From contig JAEYMI010000029.1 in assembly GCA_023461275.1 (NCBI GenBank), positions 1 through 64,000 on the forward strand: a DNA stretch of 64,000 nucleotides, in the 5' to 3' direction. Below the pieces are notes generated by a model that saw only the letters and a list, made by a program, of their open reading frames with translations, ran no database searches and had not been told where the DNA came from. This document shows, piece after piece, positions 25,321-33,517 of this stretch (position 1 is its first letter; each line of letters begins with the position of its first letter). The position numbers were made by a program, and so were the translations under genes. The DNA comes from Actinomycetes bacterium (GTDB taxonomy: Bacteria; Actinomycetota; Actinomycetes; Mycobacteriales; Mycobacteriaceae).

Positions 25321-26772
25321 TCAGACGGACACGCGGGACAGGCCGCAGCCTGACAGTTCGCGCCGTCGGATCTTGCCCGCGTCGTTGCGGATGTGCTTGC
25401 TGGTGAGGATGATTCGCGTGGGGGCGGCCTGCTCGCCCAGACGCCGGATGAGGTGATCGCGAATCGCCTGCACCGACAGCCGGGAGTACCCGATGTCGAC
25501 GAGGAGGCTGATCGTGTCATCACCGCCGTCTGCTCGGTCGGTGAAGGCGACGGCGCCACGGACCGGCTTGAGTTCTTCGACTGCCTCTTCCACATCGGCG
25601 GGATAGAGCGTCGTGTCGCCGAGCTGGATGATGTCGACGGCGCGGTCGACGACGTAGAGTCGGCCCTCGTTGTCGACGTACCCGAGGTCGCCGAGGGTGT
25701 CCCACCCGTCGGCAGTCCGCTGCGAGGGTGCGCCCAGGTAGCGGTAGTAGGGGCGCTCTCCGCGGTGCATCCACACCGTTCCGATCTCTCCGACAACGGC
25801 TTCGGTGCCGTCATCGCGTCGAATCGAGATGCTGGTGCCGTCGACGGGGTTTCCGACGGTACCGGGATGGGCCAGCCAGTCCTCACCGCTGACCCAGGTG
25901 ATTCCGTTGGATTCGGTTCCGGCATAGACCTCCGCGACGCGGTCGGGGGAGAGCCACTCGATCAATGCTCGTTTGTCGGCCGTCGGGCACCGCCCGCCGA
26001 TGTGCATCACCGACTGCAGTGAACTCATGTCATAGGCGTTGCGGTCGGCGTCGGTGACCCGCACGAGCCGTCGGATCGACGGCGGTGACAACACCGCCCA
26101 CGTGATGCGATGTTGCGGAACGAGTTCGAGGAACTGTCGCTCATCGAACTCGGCCATGATCACCAGCCGATGGCCGGTCATCAAGCCGCGCAGGGCATAC
26201 GTGAATCCGGTGGCGTAACACATTGGCGTGCAGACCAGTTGGACGGCATCCTTCGGGATGATCGGCGCCAGCGGCCTTTCCGGGTCGACGCGGGCAGGCG
26301 CGGTGGCGGCGACCACCTTGGGAGTGCCGGTGCTGCCGGAGGTGACCGGCGCCTTCCAGCAATCCGCCCACGCATCGGGCACGGGGTCGGTCGATTCCAG
26401 TTGCGCCGCAGACTGTTGCACCGTCGGAATCCAGTGGTGCGGCGAGGGAACGCCGAAACACGCGGAAGGCCGGGCGAGCGTCTCGAGCTCTGCGCGCTCG
26501 GCCGGATCCATGGCCGGGTCGATCGGCATCGGGGTGGCACCCACCCGCCAGATCGCGACGCTGGCGACGATGAAGGCCGCCGAGTTGGTCAGTGCGAGCT
26601 CGACGAGGTCGTTTCGTTGCACCCCTTGGCGCAGCAGCACCCGGGCGAGTTGGGTGGCCCGCCGGTCGAGTTCGGCCGCGGTCGTCGCACCTGCTGCATC
26701 GATGATCACGATCTCGTTCGGATCTCGTGCCGCGCGCTCAGCGAATGCCGACGAAATCGATTGCTCTGCCAT
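25321..26772 (-). CDS. AMP-binding (adenylate-forming) ligase, Nit1C cluster
   Basis: 483 residues. TSGSTGTPK (144-152) is the adenylation P-loop, VYAGTESNGIT the A5 motif, LGDLGYVDNEGRLYVVDR the A7/hinge region and Lys467 (NDAGKIRRREL) the catalytic lysine. It should activate a carboxylic or amino acid as an adenylate. There is no carrier domain, so the acceptor is CoA or a small amine. The ATG at 26772 follows a G-rich ribosome site. A 75-bp gap separates it from the flavin monooxygenase. Confidence 0.88.
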   Translation of the reverse strand: MAEQSISSAFAERAARDPNEIVIIDAAGATTAAELDRRATQLARVLLRQGVQRNDLVELALTNSAAFIVASVAIWRVGATPMPIDPAMDPAERAELETLARPSACFGVPSPHHWIPTVQQSAAQLESTDPVPDAWADCWKAPVTSGSTGTPKVVAATAPARVDPERPLAPIIPKDAVQLVCTPMCYATGFTYALRGLMTGHRLVIMAEFDERQFLELVPQHRITWAVLSPPSIRRLVRVTDADRNAYDMSSLQSVMHIGGRCPTADKRALIEWLSPDRVAEVYAGTESNGITWVSGEDWLAHPGTVGNPVDGTSISIRRDDGTEAVVGEIGTVWMHRGERPYYRYLGAPSQRTADGWDTLGDLGYVDNEGRLYVVDRAVDIIQLGDTTLYPADVEEAVEELKPVRGAVAFTDRADGGDDTISLLVDIGYSRLSVQAIRDHLIRRLGEQAAPTRIILTSKHIRNDAGKIRRRELSGCGLSRVSV

Positions 26773-26847
26773 CGGACCCCCTCTGTGTCACCCGTTGCGG
26801 GTTCAGCTGGTGTGCCTCGGCCGCTGCCGCCACCGTCATCATGGTGA

Positions 26848-28149
26848 TCAGTGGCCGGCGGCCAGGCGCAATCCGCGGGAGGTGGACTTCTCGCGGATGA
26901 CATCAACGATATGCCGGGCATCTCGGTCGAGGCCGAGGAAACGGCCCGATCCCCACGTGTGCATCCACGGAAGACCGACGAAACTGAGCCCAGGGACCGC
27001 GGTGACGCCCCGGGTCTGCATCGGACGGCCGGCGCCGTCGAAGGCACTCGCCTCGATCCAGGAGTAATCCGGCCGGTAGCCGATGGACCAGACGATTCCG
27101 GTGATGCCCTCGGCATGCAGGTCGAGCGTCTCGGGTTCGACGTCGGGCTGCCACACGGGTTCATAACGTGAGGGTGGGGGCGCGTCGATGCCATTGGCGT
27201 CGATATAGGCGTCGATGTCGCTGCAGATCGAGTTGTAGACGGCGTCGGCCTTGTCCAGCGACGACGTCAGCGTCGGCGCGAAATGCAACGTGGTGTCCTT
27301 GCCGGCGGTGAGCTGTCCGTATAGGCGCATGCCGTCGAGGGCGAAGTGTCGCAGGTCGATGTCGCGTCCGCCGTCGCGACCGGTGACGTAATGGTTTGTC
27401 TTTTCGCGTGCGGCTTTGCCGCCGGGATACTCGCGGGTGGGTGTGTCGTAGAGCCCCATGTCCGACAGCCACGTCATGGCGTCGCGTCCGCGATAGCTGC
27501 GGGCGACGCGCGGCGCGTTGCCGACGGCCAGGTGCACCTGACGGCCGGCCAGGTGCAGATCCTCGGCAATCTGGGTTCCCGACTGACCTGATCCGACGAC
27601 GAGCACCGCGCCCTCGGGCATCTGATCGGGGTTGAAATATTGCTCGGAGTGGATCTGGGTGATCGACGGGTCCAGGCTCGGCGCGAAGGACGGCATCACC
27701 GGGATCGGATACCCGCCGGTGGCGATCACCACCTGTTCGCAGATCAGGGTTTCGGTGCGCGCCGGATTGTCGGTCGGCGCGAGCGTGAGTTCGAACCCGC
27801 CGTCGTCGATGGGTGCCAGTCCGATGACCGTGGTGTGCTCACGCAGTGGTGGCGTGAAGGTGGCCAGCCACCCGGCGAGCCATTCGACGACCTCGTCCCG
27901 GGTCATGAACCCGTCGGGATCGTCACCGGCATAGGCGTATCCGGGAAGCCGGCAGTGCCAGTTCGGCGTGACGAGGGTGAAGTTGTCCCACCGCTTTGTC
28001 TCCCATGCATGCATGGGCGTCTGCGATTCGACGACGACGTGGTCGAAACCGGCGTCGGTGAGGTACCAGCTGACCGACAGCCCGGCCTGTCCGCCGCCGA
28101 CGACGGCGACCGGAATGCGTGTCGTGCGATGATGAGCCGTGGTGCTCAT
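26848..28149 (-). CDS. MSMEG_0569-family flavin-dependent monooxygenase
   Basis: 433 residues. Two Rossmann motifs are visible: GGGQAG for FAD near residue 18 and GSGQSG for NADPH near residue 180. The arrangement is that of YUC/FMO-like N-hydroxylating or Baeyer-Villiger-type monooxygenases. GIVWSIGYRPDYSWI is the conserved C-terminal ATG-like region. The ATG at 28149 overlaps the small gene stop (ATGA). In Nit1C its substrate is unknown, and amine or amino acid oxidation is plausible. Confidence 0.88.
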   Translation of the reverse strand: MSTTAHHRTTRIPVAVVGGGQAGLSVSWYLTDAGFDHVVVESQTPMHAWETKRWDNFTLVTPNWHCRLPGYAYAGDDPDGFMTRDEVVEWLAGWLATFTPPLREHTTVIGLAPIDDGGFELTLAPTDNPARTETLICEQVVIATGGYPIPVMPSFAPSLDPSITQIHSEQYFNPDQMPEGAVLVVGSGQSGTQIAEDLHLAGRQVHLAVGNAPRVARSYRGRDAMTWLSDMGLYDTPTREYPGGKAAREKTNHYVTGRDGGRDIDLRHFALDGMRLYGQLTAGKDTTLHFAPTLTSSLDKADAVYNSICSDIDAYIDANGIDAPPPSRYEPVWQPDVEPETLDLHAEGITGIVWSIGYRPDYSWIEASAFDGAGRPMQTRGVTAVPGLSFVGLPWMHTWGSGRFLGLDRDARHIVDVIREKSTSRGLRLAAGH

Positions 28150-28442
28150 GAGGTCTCCAGAGGTGGGATCATCGACAGCACCCGAACGGTATCTGTCGGA
28201 TTGAAAGATTGTGCGGCCGAGGCGATATCGGCCGAGGTTGCGGCCGCCGAGGTGCACGCGAAACCGTACTTCGCGCGGACCCGTTCGGCCGCTTCGGTGA
28301 GGGCGGTGGTGCATCGGTCGTTGAAATCCGCGACGGTATAGGACGCGCCGACGTCGAGGTGGTCGTGCATCACCAGGCTCGGCGAGTAGCAGTCCTGGAT
28401 TGTGCCGTCGGGCCATCGGACGCGAAAGGTCATCTCAGGCAT
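28146..28442 (-). CDS. MSMEG_0570-family nitrogen starvation response protein
   Basis: 98 residues, soluble, no signal. MPEMTFRVRWPDGTIQDCYSPS and the HLDVGASYTVADF segment match the small MSMEG_0570 family found only in Nit1C clusters. No catalytic motif is evident. It overlaps the active nitrilase gene by 8 bp and the monooxygenase gene by 4 bp, so it is tightly co-translated. Confidence 0.85.
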   Translation of the reverse strand: MPEMTFRVRWPDGTIQDCYSPSLVMHDHLDVGASYTVADFNDRCTTALTEAAERVRAKYGFACTSAAATSADIASAAQSFNPTDTVRVLSMIPPLETS

Positions 28443-29337
28443 GGGCCAGTCCTCGCCAGGCCGAGCTACCGGTGACGTCGGGTTCGGTCAACGGCCCGTA
28501 GACGTCGGGCCGACGGTCGCGCAGGTGGAACATTCCGGCTCGCATCGCGGTGAAGGTGCCGGCGATGTCCACCTCGGCCACCGCCAGTCCGCTGTCGAGA
28601 AGCGTTGTGGCAAGCACGTTTCCGCCCGGATCGACGATCTTCGCGTTCCCCACGTAGCGTAGCGAGCCGAAGGTCCCGCTCTGATTCGACGCCACCCAGA
28701 AGACCTGATTGTCCAACGCCCGCGCGACGTCGAAGGTGTTGAACCGGTAGGTCCACCGGTCGTCCTGCAGGTTCTCCGCGGTGGCCGTCCGGGCGGCCGG
28801 CCACGCGGACAGACTCGCGATGATCTCCGCGCCGCCGAGTGCCATGATCCGTGCGGCCTCGGGAAACGCTTTGTCGTAACAGATCTGGAGTCCGACGCGC
28901 CCGACCGGTGTGTCGAAGACGCCGTACTCCGAACCGGCCGAGTACGACATGTTCTCGCCCAGCGGTTGATGAACCTTGCGGTAGCTGCCGTAGATCCGGG
29001 TGCCGTCGAGGACCGCTGCGGCGTTGTACCGGGTCTCGCCGTCGTCGGCCAGTTCGCAGAACCCGATCGCGATCACCATGTCGCCGACGAGTGACTGCAC
29101 GTGCTCGATCTCCGGCCCGTCGAGCCGAATAGCTGGTGGCAGAGAGCGATTCGTGGTCTTCACGGTGTCACCGTGGTTGCCCAGTGACGACAGGTATCCA
29201 CCGATCGCCGCTTCCGGGAAGACCAGGAAGTCGACGCCGCGCCGGCGCGCGAGGGCAACGTAGTCGGCAATGACCTGATAGTTCTGTTCGAGGTCGCGGG
29301 TGAAGTTCGCCGCGACCGATCCGATGGTCGTGGTCAT
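28435..29337 (-). CDS. Nit1-type carbon-nitrogen hydrolase (active nitrilase)
   Basis: 300 residues with an intact catalytic triad: Glu42 (VFPEAAIGGY), Lys121 (YRKVHQP) and Cys153 (LQICYDKAFPEAAR). Nit1 hydrolases of this cluster have been linked by others to cyanide assimilation and to nitrogen starvation. The direct substrate here is inferred to be a nitrile or amide. AAGGGAAA precedes the ATG. It lies 36 bp after the MSMEG_0572 homolog. It is the active counterpart of the degenerate paralog at 21951. Confidence 0.9.
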   Translation of the reverse strand: MTTTIGSVAANFTRDLEQNYQVIADYVALARRRGVDFLVFPEAAIGGYLSSLGNHGDTVKTTNRSLPPAIRLDGPEIEHVQSLVGDMVIAIGFCELADDGETRYNAAAVLDGTRIYGSYRKVHQPLGENMSYSAGSEYGVFDTPVGRVGLQICYDKAFPEAARIMALGGAEIIASLSAWPAARTATAENLQDDRWTYRFNTFDVARALDNQVFWVASNQSGTFGSLRYVGNAKIVDPGGNVLATTLLDSGLAVAEVDIAGTFTAMRAGMFHLRDRRPDVYGPLTEPDVTGSSAWRGLAHA

Positions 29338-29373
29338 GGATTTCCCTTGAAAGGTGTTGTGGTGGACAGCTTC

Positions 29374-29898
29374 TCAGACCATGTACGTCGAGTTGATGAT
29401 GGCGCCCTTGCGTGCGTAGTGGATGATCGCGTCCTGGACGTCGAGCGGATGCGCCGGGATCACACCTTCGATGAGGTCTTCTTCGCGTCCACCGTGCAGG
29501 GCCAGGCCGAACCGGCAGCAGAAGACGGTGCCGCCTTCGGAGATGAAGGTGGCAAGCGAATCGTTGATGTTCTGCTCACCGGGGAAGCCGGAGTCGCCGG
29601 TCGTCGGAAAGCCGCGGGTGGCAAGGCAATTGATGGCACCGGGGCCGTAGAAGTAGATCGCCGACTCGAATCCCTTGCGCAGCGCGCGGGTCGCCTGTAG
29701 GACGGCCACGAAGGAGACCGATGACTCATGCGCGATGCCGTGCACCAGGGTGAAGTAGGTTTCGCCGTCCTCGGCCTGATAGTCGGGGAAGATCTTGGTT
29801 CCGCCGTAGATGCTGGTGCCCTTGGGCAGTGCGGGATGCGGGATTTCGGCGAGCGAGGTGGCGATGTTGGACATGATGGCGTCGTCAAAGCTGGGCAT
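29374..29898 (-). CDS. MSMEG_0572/Sll0783-family nitrogen starvation response protein
   Basis: 174 residues. TKIFPDYQAEDGETYFTLVHGIAHESSVSFVAV and AIYFYGPGAINCLATRGFPTTG match the Sll0783 family, first gene of Nit1C clusters and reported to be induced by nitrogen starvation in Synechocystis. The fold looks DsrE-like, and no activity is known. I chose the ATG at 29898, which has AGGAG upstream. An ATG at 29874 is also possible. Transcription of the nine-gene operon should begin in the 207-bp gap upstream. Confidence 0.88.
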   Translation of the reverse strand: MPSFDDAIMSNIATSLAEIPHPALPKGTSIYGGTKIFPDYQAEDGETYFTLVHGIAHESSVSFVAVLQATRALRKGFESAIYFYGPGAINCLATRGFPTTGDSGFPGEQNINDSLATFISEGGTVFCCRFGLALHGGREEDLIEGVIPAHPLDVQDAIIHYARKGAIINSTYMV

Positions 29899-30059
29899 CA
29901 AAGCTCCTGGAATGGTGGCTGCCCACACAGCGGTGTGGAGCGAACGGGTGTGGCGTGAAGTGAGGGCGACGCTGCCCGGAGATCGGAAACGTCGAAGGCG
30001 TTCCGGTGTAGCGCTTGGCTACAGGTAAGAGTTCACGCCCGAACTATTGCATCGTGGTT

Positions 30060-30086
30060 ACCGACGGAATAATTGACCGACGGAAT
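30060..30086. repeat. 11-bp direct repeat upstream of the Nit1C operon
   Basis: ACCGACGGAAT occurs at 30060-30070 and 30076-30086, five bases apart, about 165-190 bp upstream of the first Nit1C gene. It may be a regulator site. A GTTAC to the left (30057) and GTAAC to the right (30090) flank it, but the match to the GlnR consensus is poor. Confidence 0.4.
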
Positions 30087-30105
30087 CGCGTAACACGGCG
30101 CGCGA

Positions 30106-31314
30106 TCAGTCGCCGGGATGGAGGTTCGTGGCGGCCGGGTTGGGGGTGTACCAGGAACCGCTGGACAGATCAGCGATCCAGGTGGTGTTGCGACCGGACT
30201 CCTTGGCGTGGAACAACGCGAAGTCGGCGGTTCCGATCATCTTGGCGAGCAACTCGCGATTGGATTCCGGCGTCGCGCGGGAGCCCTGATGGTTCACCAC
30301 GGCCGCGCCGATGCTGAAGGTGACGCCGCCGCCCTCGTGCAGGCCCTGCGCACGTTCGCGGATTCCCTCGGTCAGCTCCATGATCGTGAAGAGCTCACCG
30401 ACGGTGGCGACGGCGAACTCGTCACCACCCACCCGGGCCACCACCGCGGACGGTCCGGCCACCTCAACCAGGGCCATCGCGGCGCGGGCGAGAACCACGT
30501 CGCCGACGGCGTGCCCGTATTCGTCGTTGAGTTCCTTGTAGTGGTCGAGATCGACAAGGATGATCGCGATGGGCGCGGTGGCGGTCATCAGCTGATCGGT
30601 GGTCCAGTGGATGAAACCGCGTCGGTTCAAGGTCCCGGTCAACGAGTCGGTATTGGCCAGCCGGTGCTGAGTGGCCAACGATTCCTGTACGTCGGTCATG
30701 TATCCCCGCAGCATCGCCACGAGACCGTTGGCACCGATCAGCACGGCGATGGTCAATGCGATGACGCCGGTGGTGTCGTTGCCGGAGTTGAGCGCGATGA
30801 TCGCGAGTATCGCGATCACCAGGTTCACGTACAGCAGATGCAGTCGCACGACCACATCGGTCGCGAAATGTGCGACGTAGGTGCCTGCGAAACAGAACAT
30901 GAAACCGCCGACCAACGCTGCGAGGGGCTTCGCCGCGCACGCCAGGACCAACGTGAGTGAGAGGTCGCCGTACAGGACCAGCCCGGCGCTGAGATCTCTG
31001 CCGCGATTCTTCACCGACCAGGGAATGGTGTTCAAGCTCGTCGTGAAAACGATGTAGGCGGCCGGGACGGTGGTGGCCGCGACGACGATCATCAGCGTCA
31101 TCCTGACCGTGGAACCGTTTCCGCCATAGGGCGAGAACGCGAAAATCACGGTGGCCACTCCGAAGAGGAGCAGTAGCAAGGCGATGTTGTAGCGCAAAAG
31201 GTGCTCGCGCACACCAACTTGCGTGAGGACTTGCAGCGCGGACTTCTCAGTGATCCGCGCTGTGTAGTTCTCTGACTGCTGGTCTGTCGACCACGTCTGA
31301 TGAGTTCGCGTCAA
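30106..31314 (-). CDS. Membrane-anchored diguanylate cyclase (GGDEF)
   Basis: 402 residues. About six membrane helices occupy residues 42-200, then the GGDEF domain begins near 220 (RLANTDSLTGTLNRRGF). The active-site motif is intact (RVGGDEFAVA, GGDEF at 296-300), so it should make c-di-GMP from two GTP. The inhibitory I-site RXXD, normally five residues before GGDEF, is absent (the segment reads GPSAVVA), so product inhibition is not expected. No EAL domain follows. It stands alone between the Nit1C promoter and fadB2. Confidence 0.9.
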   Translation of the reverse strand: MTRTHQTWSTDQQSENYTARITEKSALQVLTQVGVREHLLRYNIALLLLLFGVATVIFAFSPYGGNGSTVRMTLMIVVAATTVPAAYIVFTTSLNTIPWSVKNRGRDLSAGLVLYGDLSLTLVLACAAKPLAALVGGFMFCFAGTYVAHFATDVVVRLHLLYVNLVIAILAIIALNSGNDTTGVIALTIAVLIGANGLVAMLRGYMTDVQESLATQHRLANTDSLTGTLNRRGFIHWTTDQLMTATAPIAIILVDLDHYKELNDEYGHAVGDVVLARAAMALVEVAGPSAVVARVGGDEFAVATVGELFTIMELTEGIRERAQGLHEGGGVTFSIGAAVVNHQGSRATPESNRELLAKMIGTADFALFHAKESGRNTTWIADLSSGSWYTPNPAATNLHPGD

Positions 31315-31351
31315 CGTCGACTACCGACCAATTCCCCCGTACATGGCTACT

Positions 31352-31378
31352 CCCTGACCGCGAGAAGTCTAGTCAGGG
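31352..31378. promoter_or_regulatory. Inverted repeat between fadB2 and the GGDEF gene
   Basis: CCCTGAC (31352-31358) and GTCAGGG (31372-31378) form a 7-bp inverted repeat with a 13-base loop. It is 38 bp upstream of the GGDEF start and 70 bp downstream of the fadB2 stop. It could be an operator for the former or a weak terminator for the latter. Confidence 0.35.
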
Positions 31379-31447
31379 TGCAACGTCTGTTTCACTATTG
31401 CAGGTCAATGCCATCCAATCAATCGACACTGACACATTCGAAGACAT

Positions 31448-32293
31448 TCAGTACGTGTAGAAGCCGCGTCCGCTCTTCTTGCCGAGGTATCCCGCGTCGA
31501 CCATCCGACGCAGCAGCGGCGGCGGTGAGAATCGCGGTTCGGCGAACTCGTCGTACAGCGACTGCGCGGCCGCGAGCGTGATGTCGAGTCCGATGGTGTC
31601 GATGAGCGTCAACGGTCCCATCGGGTAGCCGCAGCCGCCCTTCATGGCGGTGTCGATGTCCTCGGCGGTGGCGTACTTGGAATCGAACATGTCGATCGCC
31701 TGGCAGAGGTAGGGGATGAGCAGCGCGTTGACGATGAAGCCGGATCGGTCGCCGGCGCGCACGGGATTCTTGCCGAGCGTGTCGCCGACGAAGGAGACGA
31801 CGGCGTCGGTGGTCTGCTCCGAGGTCACCAGGGTCGAGATGATCTCCACCAGCGGCATCACCGGCACGGGATTGAAGAAGTGCACACCCACGACGCGCTC
31901 GGGGTGCTTGGTCGCCGCGGCGATCTTGATCACCGGGATCGACGACGTGTTGGTCGCCAGAATGGTGTCCGACCCGGTTACCTCGTCGAGTCGCGCGAAG
32001 ATCTGCTTCTTGAGCTCCTCGATCTCCGGGGCCGCCTCGATCACCAGTTCGCGGTCGCTGAGCAGGGCATAGTCGACAGTGACCCGCAGACGCGACAACG
32101 CGGCATCGGCTTCATCCTGGGTGATCTTGTTGCGAGCGGCCGCGCGAGACAATGACGACGCCACACGCTCGTGAGCCGCGTCGACGAACTCCGGCTTCGC
32201 TTCGACGATGATGACGTCGCAACCGGCTTTGGCGCAGACCTCAGCGATCCCCGCGCCCATGGTTCCGCCACCGATGACACCGATTTTCTGCAC
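31448..32293 (-). CDS. fadB2: 3-hydroxybutyryl-CoA dehydrogenase
   Basis: 281 residues. NAD motif VIGGGTMGAGIAEV starts at residue 7. LATNTSSIPV and the catalytic His138 in VGVHFFNPVPVMPLVE are present, and KKSGRGFYTY is the standard C-terminus. It oxidises 3-hydroxyacyl-CoA to 3-ketoacyl-CoA in beta-oxidation or butyrate metabolism. The GTG at 32293 is chosen because GGGAGGT precedes it and VQKIGVIGGG is the usual beginning. It lies downstream of a MarR-type gene on the same strand (93 bp gap). Confidence 0.92.
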   Translation of the reverse strand: MQKIGVIGGGTMGAGIAEVCAKAGCDVIIVEAKPEFVDAAHERVASSLSRAAARNKITQDEADAALSRLRVTVDYALLSDRELVIEAAPEIEELKKQIFARLDEVTGSDTILATNTSSIPVIKIAAATKHPERVVGVHFFNPVPVMPLVEIISTLVTSEQTTDAVVSFVGDTLGKNPVRAGDRSGFIVNALLIPYLCQAIDMFDSKYATAEDIDTAMKGGCGYPMGPLTLIDTIGLDITLAAAQSLYDEFAEPRFSPPPLLRRMVDAGYLGKKSGRGFYTY

Positions 32294-32386
32294 TGGTATT
32301 ACCTCCCACTTGTCGCTACCCAACGTAGTACTTGCGTTCGGGCGACGGCGCGTCGGAGGGGAGTGTCGGCTCGTGTCGGGTCTGCT

Positions 32387-32968
32387 TCAGCTCGCGTCGG
32401 AGCTTTCGGAGACCAGCGAGTCGCCGGGCGTCGAGGCGCGTAGGGCCGCAGTATTCACGATCGTCAGGACCCGATGGAGCTCCTCAAGGGTGGCGAGGTT
32501 CACGCCCAGTGCCTTGACCACCGCGGGCGGGATCCGCAGTGCCTGTTCTCGGAGGGCCAGGCCCTGTTCGGTCAGGTCGACGAACATCCGGCGCTCGTCG
32601 AGGCGATCACGGCGTCGGATCACGTAGCCGAGCGCTTCCAGGCGCTTCAGCAGCGGGGACAGGGTGGCCGAATCCAGTTGCAGGGCCACGCCGATGTCTT
32701 TCACCGCCCGCGGAGACTGCTCCCAGAGCGCCAGCATCACGAGATACTGAGGGTGGGTGAGGTTCATCGGCTCGAGGAGCGGACGATAGATGGCCAGTAC
32801 CGAGCGGTTCGCCACGGCGAGCGCGAAGCACACCTGCCTGTCCAATGCCAGCATGTCCCCGGGGGATGCCTCGCCGGGTGATCCCTGACTGGGTGATTCC
32901 CGACTGGGTGATTCCTGATTGGGTGATTCCTGATTGGGCGCTGGTGCCGACGTCGTGTCTGATCCCAC
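32387..32968 (-). CDS. MarR-family regulator with a repeat-derived N-terminal tail
   Basis: 193 residues. The MarR winged helix is at about residues 40-150 (HPQYLVMLALWEQSPRAVKDIGVALQLDSATLSPLLKRLE, then the wing GYVIRRRDRLDERRMFVDLTEQG). Residues 10-36 are a Pro/Ser/Glu-rich tail of repeated NQESP-like units, encoded by four tandem 15-bp repeats. The GTG at 32968 has no clear ribosome site. An ATG at 32854 just before the fold is the alternative start. It is divergent from a DUF5313 gene with a palindrome between them, which is its likely operator. Confidence 0.8.
   Translation of the reverse strand: MGSDTTSAPAPNQESPNQESPSRESPSQGSPGEASPGDMLALDRQVCFALAVANRSVLAIYRPLLEPMNLTHPQYLVMLALWEQSPRAVKDIGVALQLDSATLSPLLKRLEALGYVIRRRDRLDERRMFVDLTEQGLALREQALRIPPAVVKALGVNLATLEELHRVLTIVNTAALRASTPGDSLVSESSDAS
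32876..32935 (-). repeat. Four tandem 15-bp units in the marR gene
   Basis: Units of GGGTGATYCCYGAYT occupy 32876-32890, 32891-32905, 32906-32920 and 32921-32935 without gaps. Units 3 and 4 are identical, and the others differ at one to three positions. Each unit is a multiple of three bases, so copy-number change would keep the reading frame. Confidence 0.9.
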
Positions 32969-32979
32969 ACCAGCGACGA

Positions 32980-33004
32980 TAGCGCACGATTAGTTCGTGT
33001 GCTA
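32980..33004. promoter_or_regulatory. Probable MarR operator in a divergent intergenic region
   Basis: TAGCGCACGA (32980-32989) and TCGTGTGCTA (32995-33004) form an inverted repeat with 10-bp arms, one mismatch and a 5-bp centre. It is 12 bp upstream of the MarR start and 58 bp upstream of the DUF5313 start. Confidence 0.6.
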
Positions 33005-33061
33005 CCAATTAAGCAGAAGGCGAGGTCGTCAAATCCCTCGCGAGTGTGATCAGGTGGGTAA

Positions 33062-33457
33062 ATGATGAGCAGCAAGGACGCGACCAAGCCCGGCGGATGG
33101 CAATACGTGCGCTACGCCTACGGCGCCAGGCTCCCGGATTCGATGAAGGAGTGGGTGCTCAACGACCTCGCCGGACCGGGCGCGGCGTTTCGCATGGTGG
33201 CCCGCTGGGCGGTGCCGTGCATCATCATCCTGATTCCGCTGCTGTTCTTCCCGGCGGACTGGTTGGTGCGTGCCAACATGACCATCCCGATCCTCATCCC
33301 GTACATCTTCTTCTCCATCGCGCTGAACAAGGTCTACCGCCGCCATCGTCTGGCGCAGCACGATCTCGATCCCGAGTTGGTGTCCAAGCGGCAGCGCGAG
33401 AAGGATGCCGACCTCTACGACGAGTACCACCGCAAGTATCGCGGCAGCGCGAGGTAA
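33062..33457 (+). CDS. DUF5313 family membrane protein
   Basis: 131 residues. WQYVRYAYGARLPDSMKEWVLNDLAGPGA is the conserved DUF5313 beginning. Two hydrophobic helices follow (about 46-66 and 71-88), then a basic and acidic cytoplasmic tail. The family is restricted to mycobacteria and relatives, and its function is unknown. ATGs at 33062 and 33065 are both possible, with AGGTGGG upstream. Divergence from the MarR gene suggests control by it. Confidence 0.8.
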   Translation: MMSSKDATKPGGWQYVRYAYGARLPDSMKEWVLNDLAGPGAAFRMVARWAVPCIIILIPLLFFPADWLVRANMTIPILIPYIFFSIALNKVYRRHRLAQHDLDPELVSKRQREKDADLYDEYHRKYRGSAR

Positions 33458-33481
33458 CCACCGGCATTTAATTCATCAACT

Positions 33482-33511
33482 GTTGACCTTGTGCGTCAAC
33501 GGTTCTAGGGT
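33482..33511 (+). promoter_or_regulatory. Promoter and TetR operator of the ABC exporter operon
   Basis: TTGACC (33483-33488) and TAGGGT (33506-33511) are 17 bp apart, and the ATG of the permease is seven bases after the -10 box, so the message is probably leaderless. GTTGAC-N7-GTCAAC (33482-33500) is a perfect inverted repeat over the -35 box, placed to block the promoter when the operon's own TetR binds. Confidence 0.6.
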
Positions 33512-33517
33512 TGCACC

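Noticed and set aside
30057..30094. GlnR box upstream of the Nit1C operon
   Set aside because: GTTAC and GTAAC flank the region but the b-sites do not fit GaAAC, so I do not claim it, although the cluster is expected to be nitrogen-controlled.
32876..32935. Tandem 15-bp repeats read as a CRISPR array
   Set aside because: Units are adjacent with no spacers and lie in frame inside marR.
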